This document shows positions 20,994 to 29,562 of a stretch of 64,000 bases of DNA, piece by piece. Below the pieces are notes generated by a model that was not told the DNA's origin, ran no database searches, and saw only the letters and a program-made list of their open reading frames with translations. The stretch comes from Mesorhizobium sp. WSM4306 (GTDB taxonomy: Bacteria > Pseudomonadota > Alphaproteobacteria > Rhizobiales > Rhizobiaceae). The stretch is from contig NZ_VFTC01000001.1 in assembly GCF_007003975.1 (NCBI RefSeq), forward strand, positions 124,001 to 188,000. The letters run 5' to 3'. Position 1 is the first letter of the stretch. Each line of letters begins with the position of its first letter. The translations under genes were made by a program, and so were the position numbers.

Positions 20994-23300
20994 GTGGCGC
21001 GCAGGATCACCGGTAGAAGCCACGGCGATCCGCGCACCGCCGACACCAGGGCCAAGGTCAAGGACGACTACCGGCCCTCGCGTGACGAAATCCTGCGCTA
21101 CATCGCCGAAAACCCCGATCGCGCGGGAAAACGCGACATCGCCAAGGCGTTCGCGCTGCGCGGCGACGACCGCATCTGGCTGAAGGACATTCTGCGCGAC
21201 CTGCAGGACGAAGGCGTGCTGACCAAGGAGCGCAAGCGGCTGGCCCGTGTCGGCGCCCTGCCGCATGTCGCCATACTCGACATTTTTGGCCGCGACGGCG
21301 ACGGCATCTTGCTGGCGCATCCGGCCGAGGCCGTGGGCCCGGGCGAACCGCCTATCGTCTCGATCCGCGTCTCGCGCGGCGGCAACGGCCCGGCGCCCGG
21401 AATTGGCGACCGCGTGCTGGCCAAAACCTTCCCGACCGATGAGCCGACCGGCCCCGCCTATACCGGGCGCGTGATGAAGATTTTCGAGAAGCGGACCGAT
21501 GCCGTGCTCGGCGTCTTCCGCATCCTTAAGGACGGTACGTTCCGAATCGAGCCGGTGGAACGGCGCCAGCCCGAACTGATCGTCGACAAGGAATTCCAGA
21601 ACGGCGCTAAAAACGGCGACCTGGTCGAGGTCGAGCCGGCCCGGGCCTCCCGTTATGGTTTGCCGCGCGCAAAAGTGCTGGCGGTGCTGGGTTCGCTGGC
21701 CAGTGAAAAGGCGGTCTCGATGATCGCCATCCATGCGCATGACATTCCGCATATTTTCCCGGCCGACGTCATCGCCGAATCCGAAGCGGTCAAGCCGGCG
21801 ACGCTTGCTCACCGCGAGGACTGGCGCGACCTGCCGCTGGTTACCATCGACCCAGCCGACGCCAAGGACCATGACGATGCGGTGTTCGCCACGCCGGACC
21901 TCGACGAGAAGAACCCGGGCGGCGTGATTGCCACCGTGGCGATCGCCGATGTCGCGGCGTATGTCCGCTATGGCACCGCTCTCGACCGGGAGGCGCTGAA
22001 GCGCGGCAATTCGGTCTATTTTCCCGACCGCGTCGTGCCGATGCTGCCCGAGCGCATCTCTAACGACCTCTGTTCGCTGCGCGAAGGCCAGGACCGGCCG
22101 GCGCTAGCCGTGCGCATGACCTTCTCGGCCGACGGCCGCAAGCTGCGCCACTCTTTCCATCGCGTCATGATGAAATCGGCGGCCAAGCTCGCTTATCCAC
22201 AGGCCCAGGCAGCCATAGATGGCGTGACCGACGACAAGACCGGCCCGATCCTCGATACGGTGCTGAAGCCGCTCTGGGACGCCTACGCCATCCTCAAGCG
22301 CGGCCGGCACGGCCGCCAGCCGCTGGAGCTCGAGTTGCCGGAGCGCAAGATCATGCTCAAGCCGGACGGCACCGTCGACCGCGTCATCGTCCCGGAACGG
22401 CTCGACGCCCACAAGCTGATCGAAGAGTTCATGATCCAGGCCAATGTCGCCGCTGCCGAGACGCTTGAAGCGAAGAAACAGACACTGGTCTATCGTGTCC
22501 ACGATGCGCCGTCGCTGGCCAAGCAGGAATCGCTGCGCGAATTTCTCCAGACGCTCGGCCTGTCGTTGGCGCGCGGCGCGCAGATGCGACCCGCCCAGTT
22601 CAACGGCATTCTCGAGCGCGTGCGTGGCGCCGACAATGAGGGGCTGGTCAATGAGGTGGTGCTGCGTTCGCAGAGCCAGGCCGAATACTCGCCCAAGAAC
22701 ATCGGCCATTTCGGCCTCAACCTGAAGCGCTACGCGCACTTTACCTCGCCGATCCGCCGCTATGCCGATCTGATCGTGCATCGTGGACTGATTGCCGCAC
22801 TCGGGCTTGGCCCGGGCGGCTTGACGCAGGATGAGGAGGCGCGGCTGGAAGACGTGGCGGTGCTGATCTCCGGTACCGAGCGTCGCGCCATGGCGGCGGA
22901 GCGTGACACGGTCGACCGGCTGATCGCCGCCTATCTCGCCGAGCGCATCGACGACCGCTTCGACGCGCGCATCTCCGGCGTCACCAAGGCAGGACTATTT
23001 GTCCAATTGCCGCAGTTTGGCGCGGATGGTTTCATCCCGGTGTCAAGTCTGAACGGCGATTACTATATATACGACGAAACCGCGCGATCGCTGTTCGGAG
23101 AACGTACCGGCAAGGGTTATCAGCTTGCCGACCGCGTCGAGGTTCGCCTGATCGAGGTGGCGCCGATGGCTGGCGCGATGCGGTTCGAAATGCTGACCGA
23201 CCCGAAGCCCCTGCCCGGCTCCAAGAGGTCGTTTCACAAGGCAAAAGGCCGCGCCCGCGCGTCGCAATCGCGCCCGGGGTCGCGCGGCAGGAGGCGGTAA
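20994..23300 (+). CDS. rnr: Ribonuclease R
   Basis: A 768-residue 3'-5' exoribonuclease. The N-terminal winged-helix region (PSRDEILRYIAENPDRAGKR) is followed by the RNB catalytic domain with the metal-binding DPADAKDHDDAVFA (about residue 288) and HFTSPIRRYADLIVHR, and a C-terminal S1 domain with a basic tail. It degrades structured RNA. I use the GTG at 20994 because AAAGGGA precedes it and the upstream frame runs inside topA. It is in an operon with topA and the DUF983 gene. Confidence 0.95.
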   Translation: MARRITGRSHGDPRTADTRAKVKDDYRPSRDEILRYIAENPDRAGKRDIAKAFALRGDDRIWLKDILRDLQDEGVLTKERKRLARVGALPHVAILDIFGRDGDGILLAHPAEAVGPGEPPIVSIRVSRGGNGPAPGIGDRVLAKTFPTDEPTGPAYTGRVMKIFEKRTDAVLGVFRILKDGTFRIEPVERRQPELIVDKEFQNGAKNGDLVEVEPARASRYGLPRAKVLAVLGSLASEKAVSMIAIHAHDIPHIFPADVIAESEAVKPATLAHREDWRDLPLVTIDPADAKDHDDAVFATPDLDEKNPGGVIATVAIADVAAYVRYGTALDREALKRGNSVYFPDRVVPMLPERISNDLCSLREGQDRPALAVRMTFSADGRKLRHSFHRVMMKSAAKLAYPQAQAAIDGVTDDKTGPILDTVLKPLWDAYAILKRGRHGRQPLELELPERKIMLKPDGTVDRVIVPERLDAHKLIEEFMIQANVAAAETLEAKKQTLVYRVHDAPSLAKQESLREFLQTLGLSLARGAQMRPAQFNGILERVRGADNEGLVNEVVLRSQSQAEYSPKNIGHFGLNLKRYAHFTSPIRRYADLIVHRGLIAALGLGPGGLTQDEEARLEDVAVLISGTERRAMAAERDTVDRLIAAYLAERIDDRFDARISGVTKAGLFVQLPQFGADGFIPVSSLNGDYYIYDETARSLFGERTGKGYQLADRVEVRLIEVAPMAGAMRFEMLTDPKPLPGSKRSFHKAKGRARASQSRPGSRGRRR

Positions 23301-23771
23301 ATGCCAAAAGAATTAGGGATGGCAAGCGAACTGGGGATTCAGGAACAGGTTTTCGGCGGTGAACATCATTCGGGCCGGGTCGCCCGCCCGCTATGGACGG
23401 CGATGAAGCGCGGCGCGCTTGGCCGCTGCCCGCATTGCGGCGAAGGCAAACTGTTTGCCGGCTTCACCAAGAGCGTCGATAAATGCAGTGTCTGCGGCGA
23501 GGAGCTTTACCACCACCGCGCCGACGATCTCCCCGCCTATCTCGTCATCGTCATTGTCGGCCACATCGTTCTCGGCGCCTTTATGGCTGTCGAGGCGACC
23601 TCGACGCTCTCCATGTGGCAGCACATCGCCATCTGGGTGCCGCTGACCATCGTGCTGTCGGTCGCTCTGCTGCAACCGGTCAAGGGCGCTGTCATCGGAC
23701 TGCAATGGGCGCTCTATATGCACGGCTTCGGCGGCGAAAAGGACGCGACAGAGCCACGTCCCGGGACCTGA
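23301..23771 (+). CDS. DUF983 family membrane protein
   Basis: A 156-residue protein. Two CxxC pairs (RCPHCGEGKLF and CSVCGEELYHH) form a probable zinc ribbon at the N-terminal side, followed by two membrane helices (YLVIVIVGHIVLGAFMAVEA and IWVPLTIVLSVALLQPVKG). The family has no confirmed function. Its ATG follows the rnr stop directly; the ATG at 23319 is an alternative start. The tight spacing shows it belongs to the topA-rnr operon, a common rhizobial order. Confidence 0.9.
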   Translation: MPKELGMASELGIQEQVFGGEHHSGRVARPLWTAMKRGALGRCPHCGEGKLFAGFTKSVDKCSVCGEELYHHRADDLPAYLVIVIVGHIVLGAFMAVEATSTLSMWQHIAIWVPLTIVLSVALLQPVKGAVIGLQWALYMHGFGGEKDATEPRPGT

Positions 23772-23857
23772 CCCGTATCGGGCAATGTCGCCTGGCGCAA
23801 CATGCCGACCGTGAAAGGCCACTTTCGTTTGCCAGAAGTTTCCGCTAGGTCCTGCGC

Positions 23858-24598
23858 ATGGAAGGTATGACCAAGGCGGAAGTCGACAGGATGGAGCGGG
23901 GCACGATCGCCCATAGCGGCCAGCCGATGCGTCCCCGCGACGCTGCAACCTTGATCCTGCTGGAACGCCAGGACGACGAGGTGCTGGTGCTGATGGGCCG
24001 GCGCCATGTCGGCCACGCTTTCATGCCCGGCAAATTCGTCTTCCCAGGCGGCCGCACCGATCCGGCCGACAGCCGCATTGCCGTTGCCACTCCACTGCTG
24101 CCAGAGGAAGAAGCCAAGCTGATCGCCAGCGTAGGTCGCATCAGCCCGTCGCGGGCCCGCGCCATCGCGCTCTCGGCCATCCGCGAGACCTATGAGGAAG
24201 CCGGCCTGCTCATCGGCCGCAAGGCCGCCTTCACAACGGACAAGCGCGACTGGCAGGGCTTTGTCGAGCACGGCGTCCAGCCTTCGTTGGCGCCGCTTCG
24301 CTTCATAGCCCGCGCCATCACCCCACCCAATCGGGTGCGTCGTTTCGACACCCGCTTCTTCAGCGCATGGCGCAGCGATGTCGCCGTCGAGCTACCGGGT
24401 GGCGGTCCGACCAATGAGCTGGAAGAACTGGTCTGGTTGCCGCTGGCCAAGGCGAGAGAGGCCGATATCCCCGACATAACCCGGACGATCCTGCAGGAGC
24501 TGGAAAGGCGGCTTGCCGACGATCCGCGACTGCGCCCCGGTGGCTCCGCGCCGTTCTACCGGCTTGTCCGCAACCGCTTCGTTCGCGAAATTCTTTAG
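23858..24598 (+). CDS. NUDIX hydrolase
   Basis: A 246-residue protein with a NUDIX fold. FVFPGGRTDPADSR and AIRETYEEAGLLIG are the two halves of the NUDIX box, but about 40 residues separate them where the canonical box has about eight. That insertion is a feature of the NUDT7/NUDT19-like subfamily, whose studied members hydrolyse CoA derivatives; the actual substrate here is unknown. It follows the DUF983 gene after 86 bases and may be co-transcribed. Confidence 0.87.
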   Translation: MEGMTKAEVDRMERGTIAHSGQPMRPRDAATLILLERQDDEVLVLMGRRHVGHAFMPGKFVFPGGRTDPADSRIAVATPLLPEEEAKLIASVGRISPSRARAIALSAIRETYEEAGLLIGRKAAFTTDKRDWQGFVEHGVQPSLAPLRFIARAITPPNRVRRFDTRFFSAWRSDVAVELPGGGPTNELEELVWLPLAKAREADIPDITRTILQELERRLADDPRLRPGGSAPFYRLVRNRFVREIL

Positions 24599-24636
24599 CC
24601 CCCGAAATTCTCTAGCATCGAGTATTCAAGCATCTC

Positions 24637-25815
24637 ATGACGGTCGATACCCAACAAGAGGGCGACGAACGCGTACACTGGCTACCGATGGTGGCTGCGA
24701 TCTCGTCCATCAGCGTCGTCGGCATTGCCATCGGCCTCGGCATGCCGCTGCTCAGCGTCATTCTGGAGACGCGCGGCCATTCGGCTTCGATGATCGGCCT
24801 CAACACCGCGGTCGCCGGCCTCGCCTCGATCGCCGGCGCCCCGCTGGCCACACCGCTGGCGATGCGCTTCGGCGTCGCCTGGACGATGGTTGCCATGATC
24901 GTCGCCGGCGCGCTGGCCTTTGTCGGTTTCCATTTCGCTCCCGATTTCTGGATGTGGTTCCCGTTGCGCATCGTCCTGCACATCGCGCTCACGGTGCTGT
25001 TCATCCTGTCGGAATTCTGGATCAGCACATCGGCGCCGCCCCGTCGGCGTGGCCTTGTGCTCGGCATCTACGCCACCGTGCTGTCGCTCGGCTTTGCCGC
25101 CGGGCCGTGGATCTTCGCTCATATCGGCAGCACCGGCTTCAGGCCGTTCGGGGTCATCATCGTCCTGGTGGCCCTGGCCGCGATACCGGTGCTGGCCGCG
25201 CGGAACGAAAGCCCCACCATTGTGGTCGACGGCGAGACCAGCCACTTCCTGCGCTACATCTGGCTGGTACCCACGGCGACTGCCGCGGTGCTGGTGTTCG
25301 GCGCCGTCGAGACCGGCGGCTTTGCGCTGTTCCCGGTCTATGGCAGTCGCATCGGCTATTCCGAAGCGGATGCAGCCCTTCTCCTGACCATGATCGGTCT
25401 CGGCAACGTGCTGCTGCAGATTCCGATCGGCATGATCAGCGACCGCGTCAGCGACCGCCGCTATCTGCTTTTGGCTTGCGCCGCGGTCGGGCTTGCCGGC
25501 ACCATCTTCATGCCGTTCTTCGCGCAGAATTGGCACCTGATGGCGGCGCTTCTGTTCGTCTGGGGCGGTGTGGTGGCCGCCATGTACACGATCGGCCTTG
25601 CCCATCTCGGCTCCCAGCTTTCCGGCCATGAACTGGCCTCGGCCAACGCCGCCTTCGTGCTCTGCTACGGTGTCGGCATGGTGCTCGGCCCGCAGGCGAT
25701 CGGCATCGGCATGGATGCGTTCGGCCCGTCCGGATTTGGCTGGTCGCTCGGCCTGTTCTTCGGCGCTTACATCGCCCTGGGCAGCGTCAGGCTGATCCGC
25801 AAGCTCCTGTTGTAG
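24637..25815 (+). CDS. MFS transporter
   Basis: A 392-residue protein with about twelve membrane helices arranged as two six-helix halves, and a loop between helices 2 and 3 (PLATPLAMRFGVAW) in the position of the MFS signature. The second half carries the related MISDRVSDRRYLL. There is no obvious substrate-specific feature. It lies 38 bases after the NUDIX gene on the same strand. It could export a drug or metabolite; the sequence does not say which. Confidence 0.87.
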   Translation: MTVDTQQEGDERVHWLPMVAAISSISVVGIAIGLGMPLLSVILETRGHSASMIGLNTAVAGLASIAGAPLATPLAMRFGVAWTMVAMIVAGALAFVGFHFAPDFWMWFPLRIVLHIALTVLFILSEFWISTSAPPRRRGLVLGIYATVLSLGFAAGPWIFAHIGSTGFRPFGVIIVLVALAAIPVLAARNESPTIVVDGETSHFLRYIWLVPTATAAVLVFGAVETGGFALFPVYGSRIGYSEADAALLLTMIGLGNVLLQIPIGMISDRVSDRRYLLLACAAVGLAGTIFMPFFAQNWHLMAALLFVWGGVVAAMYTIGLAHLGSQLSGHELASANAAFVLCYGVGMVLGPQAIGIGMDAFGPSGFGWSLGLFFGAYIALGSVRLIRKLLL

Positions 25816-25929
25816 CCCGCGGTGGCAAGCGTCCTTTCCACAACGCAAAGACATGGCTGCTGACAGAACCGTGTCAGGAGGCCTCAGCTAAAAGGGTGTC
25901 CCAAAACACCCGAGTTTGAGGATACTGCC

Positions 25930-26388
25930 ATGATCGACAGCGGCTTTGAAACCACATCGTTACGCATGACGCTTCTGCTGCTTGTCAGCTTCCAGGCCCC
26001 GGCAGCCGATGTCGACCGCATCATGGACGCCGTGGTCGCGATCGCCCCGCTCGCCATGGGCAAATACGATCGTAACGCCTATCAAACGGCGCATGGCATC
26101 GAACGCTACAGGCCGCTTGAAGGTGCTGCCGCCGGCGCAGAAACCGAATTGCGCCGCCGCCCCGGTACGGTCGAGGTCTCGTTCGAACTGCCCGATGACC
26201 AGATGCTCGCCGCCCGCGTCGTCGAGGCGATTTTCCAGGCGCATTCCTATCAGGAGCCGGTGATCCGCATCCAGCCGATCCTCGCCAGCCGCTCCAAGGG
26301 CCTGGACGACCGAGCCAATCCGAATCGCTGGTGGAACACCACCGGCGACTGGAAGAAAGCGGCAGCGCCGATACCGCAAAGCGCGTAG
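25930..26388 (+). CDS. NIF3-insert / CutA-like domain protein
   Basis: A 152-residue cytoplasmic protein. YDRNAYQTAHGIERYRPLEG and VVEAIFQAHSYQEPVIRIQ resemble the PII/CutA-like domain inserted in NIF3/YqfO proteins, where the motif HPYEEPAYDIYPL is typical; here it stands alone, without the NIF3 metal-binding parts. Rhizobial homologues carry misleading names such as NIF3-like or structural toxin RtxA. GAGGATACTGCC precedes the ATG. A role is not known. Confidence 0.7.
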   Translation: MIDSGFETTSLRMTLLLLVSFQAPAADVDRIMDAVVAIAPLAMGKYDRNAYQTAHGIERYRPLEGAAAGAETELRRRPGTVEVSFELPDDQMLAARVVEAIFQAHSYQEPVIRIQPILASRSKGLDDRANPNRWWNTTGDWKKAAAPIPQSA

Positions 26389-26394
26389 GCCTTC

Positions 26395-26553
26395 CCTTCT
26401 CCCCAGTCCAAACACCCTTGTGGGAGAAGGTGGCCTCGCGCAGCGAGGTCGGATGAGGGGTGTTCCAGCTTGGCAAGGACGGCGATCCTTCACACACCCC
26501 TCAACCGTCTCGGCGCTGCGCGCCGATCCACCTTCTCCCACAGGGGGATAAGG
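26395..26553. repeat. Intergenic mosaic palindromic element
   Basis: Two imperfect inverted arms surround a short centre. The left arm runs from 26419 and the right arm ends at 26542; both contain TGTGGGAGAAGGTGG (the right one in inverted form) and end near the loop with GAGGGGTGT. Internal hairpins such as CCTCGCGCAGCGAGG differ between the arms. This is another member of the rhizobial intergenic palindrome class, unrelated in sequence to the one at 8.4 kb. It separates the NIF3-like gene from the rpmG promoter. Confidence 0.8.
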
Positions 26554-26567
26554 AAGAGGTACCGGGC

Positions 26568-26595
26568 TTGACTTTCCAGGCACGTTCTTTATGTG
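26568..26595 (+). promoter_or_regulatory. Candidate sigma-70 promoter of rpmG
   Basis: TTGACT (26568-26573) and TATGTG (26590-26595), 16 bases apart, lie about 80 bases before the rpmG start and just after the palindromic element. Alphaproteobacterial -10 boxes are loose, so this is a candidate only. Confidence 0.4.
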
Positions 26596-26673
26596 TCGCG
26601 CCAAGTTTCCCGCGTCCGGGTGTTTTCCCGTGCTCCAGCGGCCAAAACCCCACGAACATAACGGACTGATACA

Positions 26674-26841
26674 ATGGCCAAAGCCGCAAACATCAAGATC
26701 AAGCTTCTGTCGACCGCCGACACCGGTTTCTTCTACGTGACCAGCAAGAACAGCCGTACCAAGACCGACAAGCTGTCCTTCCGCAAGTACGATCCGGTTG
26801 CCAAGAAGCACGTCGAGTTCAAGGAAACCAAGATCAAGTAA
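26674..26841 (+). CDS. rpmG: 50S ribosomal protein L33
   Basis: A 55-residue L33 beginning [20 protein letters not shown] and ending [12 protein letters not shown]. It is a small protein of the large ribosomal subunit near the E site. The form lacks the CxxC zinc pairs, so it is the zinc-independent type usual in this group. A strong terminator follows at 26865, so it is transcribed alone. Confidence 0.97.
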   Translation: MAKAANIKIKLLSTADTGFFYVTSKNSRTKTDKLSFRKYDPVAKKHVEFKETKIK

Positions 26842-26864
26842 TCTGGTTCTCATACGCTATGCAA

Positions 26865-26896
26865 AAACGCCGCCCTTTCGGGCGGCGTTTGGTTTT
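26865..26896 (+). terminator. Rho-independent terminator of rpmG
   Basis: A perfect 11-bp GC-rich stem (AAACGCCGCCC paired with GGGCGGCGTTT) closes a four-base loop and is followed by GGTTTT, 23 bases after the rpmG stop. Confidence 0.9.
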
Positions 26897-27002
26897 GAAG
26901 CTGGGAAATACGTGAAACCTCCGCAGCCTGGCGCGGACAGTTCATATCATTTTTGGCAAAAGGGGGCCGGTCGGCGTATGGCAGCGGTACGAGGAGGCCA
27001 CT

Positions 27003-27170
27003 ATGTGCCAGCGCCGGCCGGCCGACCCCACGGACCCAGGAGATGCGGCGGACCTGAGCATCATGGGGTATCGGTCGGAGCGATGCGGCTGTCTACCCTC
27101 GTGCTCGCATCGCCTTTGTTCTTGCACCGCACATTTGCGCAACAACGCTGGAAAATCAATAGTTTCTTAA
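27003..27170 (+). CDS. Possible small cysteine-rich protein
   Basis: A 55-codon frame starting MCQRRPADPT with AGGAGG exactly six bases before the ATG, and cysteines at positions 2, 28, 30, 34, 39 and 41 (CGCLPSCSHRLCSC). It lies in the otherwise empty 350 bases between convergent rpmG and pleD. I do not recognise it, and the frame could be a chance product of high GC; the binding site is its best support. Its end overlaps the left arm of the inverted repeat at 27166-27198. Confidence 0.25.
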   Translation: MCQRRPADPTDPGDAADLSIMGYRSERCGCLPSCSHRLCSCTAHLRNNAGKSIVS

Positions 27171-27198
27171 CCAAGCCTCCCGAATCGCTTGGATTAAG
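27166..27198 (-). terminator. Inverted repeat, probable terminator of pleD
   Basis: CTTAACCAAGC and GCTTGGATTAAG pair over 11 positions with one bulged base and a ten-base loop. It lies about 47 bases beyond the pleD stop in the direction of pleD transcription and is followed on that strand by AAACTATTGATTTT. Confidence 0.45.
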
Positions 27199-27245
27199 GT
27201 AAATTCCTAACCTTGTCCGGTTGACTGCATAATCGGCGGTCCAGC

Positions 27246-28619
27246 CTACGCCGCCTTGGCGACAACGCGGTTGCGGCCGCCGCTTTTGGCTTCGTAAAGC
27301 GCGACGTCGGCGCGCTTCATCAGCGCTGCGACCGTGTCCGCGCCGTTCAGCACCGACGAAACGCCGACGCTGACCGTGACTTCGATCGTCTTGCCTTCTT
27401 GACCGATGGCAAACGGCAACTGGGCGATTTCGGCGCGAATACGCTCCGCAACCTTTTCCGCCACCGCTGCGTCTGTGTCCGGCATCACAACCACGAATTC
27501 CTCGCCGCCGAAGCGGCAGGCAAGGTCGATGCCCCTGACATTTTTGCGCAGCCGCCGGGCGAATTCGCGCAGCACGTCGTCGCCGCCGTCATGGCCATGC
27601 GCGTCATTGACGCTCTTGAAGCGGTCAAGATCGGTGATCATCACCGACAAGGGCCGCCGCCGCGCCACGGCGCGGTCGAACAGCGTCTGCAGGTGGCTGT
27701 CGAGGTAGCGACGGTTGTGCAAGCCAGTCAGCCCGTCGGTCACCGCCATCTCGATGGTCTGGGTGACGCTGGCGCGGAGCTGGTCGTTATAGCGCTTGCG
27801 GCGCACCTGCGTGCGCAGCCGCGCCATCAGCTCCTGCTGGTCGATCGGCCGCATCAGATAGTCGTTGATGCCGAGTTCGAGGCCGCGGATGATGCGGCCC
27901 TCCTCGCCTTCCTCGGCAAGCAGGATGATCGGCAGGAAGCGGGTGCGATCGAGCGAACGCAATTGCGAGCATAGCCGCAGCGGATCGAAATCGGCAAAAC
28001 CGGTCGAGATCAGCACGCATTCGTACGGCGCCTCGGCAGCCTGGAAGAAACCGGCATGCGGATCGGTGGCAATGTCGAGCTCGGCGCTGCCCCGAAGCAT
28101 TTTCTGGACGCGCTCGAAGGAGGATTTGCGCTCGTCGATCAACAACACCCTCGGCGTCGCGTCCTCGGAGGTGAAGCTGCGGCTCAACAGCGCCTCGATG
28201 CCGATGTTGCGGGTGGTCGAGGCGCGCAGACGCAACTCGTCGGTCAGCGACTTCAGCCTGACCAGGCTCTTGACCCGCGTCATCAGCTGCAAATCATTGA
28301 CCGGCTTGGTCAGGAAATCGTCGGCGCCGGCCTCGAGGCCGCGCACCCGGTCCGAAACCTGGTCGAGCGCGGTGATCATGACCACCGGGATATGCGACGT
28401 CGCCGGATCGCTCTTCAGCCGCTTGCAGACCTCGAACCCGTCCATGTCGGGCATCATTACGTCCAGCAGCACGACATCGACCTTGCCGTTTTCGCAGGTC
28501 TCGATCGCATCCAGCCCGTTGGACGCGGTCAGCACCTCGAAATATTCGGCCAGCAGCCGAACCTCCAGCAGCCGCACATTGGCAGGGATGTCGTCGACGA
28601 CGAGAATCCGCGCAGTCAT
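27246..28619 (-). CDS. pleD: PleD response regulator / diguanylate cyclase
   Basis: A 457-residue protein with receiver-receiver-GGDEF order. The first receiver has phospho-acceptor Asp53 in LLDVMMPDMDGF and the Thr/Lys in MITALDQ and LTKPV. The second receiver is degenerate: the acceptor position reads CVLISTGF. The GGDEF domain has GLTGLHNRRYLD, MITDLDRFKSVND and GGEEF, and the product-inhibition site RGID is intact nine residues ahead, so feedback by c-di-GMP is expected. PleD directs polar development and motility changes in alphaproteobacteria. It is 33 bases downstream of divK's stop and forms an operon with it. Confidence 0.96.
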   Translation of the reverse strand: MTARILVVDDIPANVRLLEVRLLAEYFEVLTASNGLDAIETCENGKVDVVLLDVMMPDMDGFEVCKRLKSDPATSHIPVVMITALDQVSDRVRGLEAGADDFLTKPVNDLQLMTRVKSLVRLKSLTDELRLRASTTRNIGIEALLSRSFTSEDATPRVLLIDERKSSFERVQKMLRGSAELDIATDPHAGFFQAAEAPYECVLISTGFADFDPLRLCSQLRSLDRTRFLPIILLAEEGEEGRIIRGLELGINDYLMRPIDQQELMARLRTQVRRKRYNDQLRASVTQTIEMAVTDGLTGLHNRRYLDSHLQTLFDRAVARRRPLSVMITDLDRFKSVNDAHGHDGGDDVLREFARRLRKNVRGIDLACRFGGEEFVVVMPDTDAAVAEKVAERIRAEIAQLPFAIGQEGKTIEVTVSVGVSSVLNGADTVAALMKRADVALYEAKSGGRNRVVAKAA

Positions 28620-28652
28620 TTCACAAGGCTCCGGCTGGAATGGGTGCTGGCA

Positions 28653-29024
28653 TCAGGCATCACCCAGATAGGATTTGATGGTTTCGATGAAACGCGGCAC
28701 CGAGATCGGCTTGGAGATGTAGGCCTCGCAGCCCCCTTGGCGAATGCGTTCCTCATCGCCCTTCATGGCAAAGGCGGTGACGGCAATCACCGGAATGGAG
28801 CGGAGGTCGTCGTCCTCCTTCAGCCATTTCGTCACTTCCAGGCCTGATACCTCCGGCAGCTGGATATCCATCAGGATCAGGTCCGGCCGGTGCTGGCGCG
28901 CCAGATCGAGCGCCTCGAGGCCGTTGCGCGTGCGCACCGTCTCGTAACCGCTGGCTTCGATGAGGTCCCGAAAGAGCTTCATATTGAGCTCATTGTCCTC
29001 GACGATCATCACCTTCTTAGGCAT
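28653..29024 (-). CDS. divK: Single-domain response regulator DivK
   Basis: A 123-residue receiver with no output domain. [20 protein letters not shown] supplies the acidic pocket, Asp53 in [13 protein letters not shown] is the phospho-acceptor, and [13 protein letters not shown] and ISKPI carry the Thr and Lys. In Caulobacter and rhizobia it controls DivL-CckA and so CtrA activity and cell division. The start at MPKKV is preceded by GGGA and removes a 21-codon extension. Order divK-pleD is conserved in the group. Confidence 0.96.
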   Translation of the reverse strand: MPKKVMIVEDNELNMKLFRDLIEASGYETVRTRNGLEALDLARQHRPDLILMDIQLPEVSGLEVTKWLKEDDDLRSIPVIAVTAFAMKGDEERIRQGGCEAYISKPISVPRFIETIKSYLGDA

Positions 29025-29262
29025 CGATTTCCCGTCCCGGCCGGGCTTCTGCCTGAAGCCTGCCGTCATGCGCCCTTGTCGGAGCACACCAAACCCTTCT
29101 TCACTCTACGGCAATATGATTGACGAAACGGAAACCCGCAGCTGTAAAAGCCATTCGGATTCCACCTCGAAAATCACATTGGATTGGGGCGGTGGCTTGC
29201 CGCAAGCGACGCTTGCCATTACTGCGGAAAAGAGACTCATTTCCGCAAACCAAAAGGTAATG

Positions 29263-29562
29263 ATGGCAAACGCAGCGTCAATGCGCGAGGAGGCGGAAAC
29301 CATTGCCGTGAGGGCACTGGGCTTCGTCGCCGCCGACCCCGAACTCCTGCCGCGCTTCCTGGCAATCACCGGCATCGAGGCGTCCGCCATCCGGCGCGCC
29401 GCAGCCGAACCGGGATTCCTTGCCGGCGTCCTGCAGTTCATCCTGGCCCACGAGCCGACCTTGCTGCGCTTTGCCGAGGAAACCGGCACCCCGCCGGCTG
29501 CCGTCGGCAAGGCGTTGCGCGCGCTGCCGCTTGGCGGCGACGACCATGAGCATTCGATATGA
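29263..29562 (+). CDS. DUF3572 family protein
   Basis: A 99-residue mostly helical protein: EAETIAVRALGFVAADPELL, FLAITGIEASAIR and FLAGVLQFILAHEPTLLRFA fit the DUF3572 pattern of rhizobia. Function unknown. AAAAGG stands ahead of two consecutive ATGs at 29260 and 29263; the second is used here, and MREEAETIAV at 29281 is another possible start. It diverges from divK and overlaps the following hydrolase gene by four bases (ATGA), so the two are translationally coupled. Confidence 0.85.
   Translation: MANAASMREEAETIAVRALGFVAADPELLPRFLAITGIEASAIRRAAAEPGFLAGVLQFILAHEPTLLRFAEETGTPPAAVGKALRALPLGGDDHEHSI

Noticed and set aside
25894-25911. Hairpin GGGTGT-CCCAAA-ACACCC after the MFS gene
   Set aside because: Only six base pairs and no T-tract; too weak to call a terminator or operator.
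26798-27202. Plus-strand frame running through the rpmG terminator, with a signal-peptide-like stretch near its end
   Set aside because: It begins inside rpmG in another frame and crosses a strong terminator; the hydrophobic piece MRLSTLVLASPLFL has no ribosome binding site of its own.
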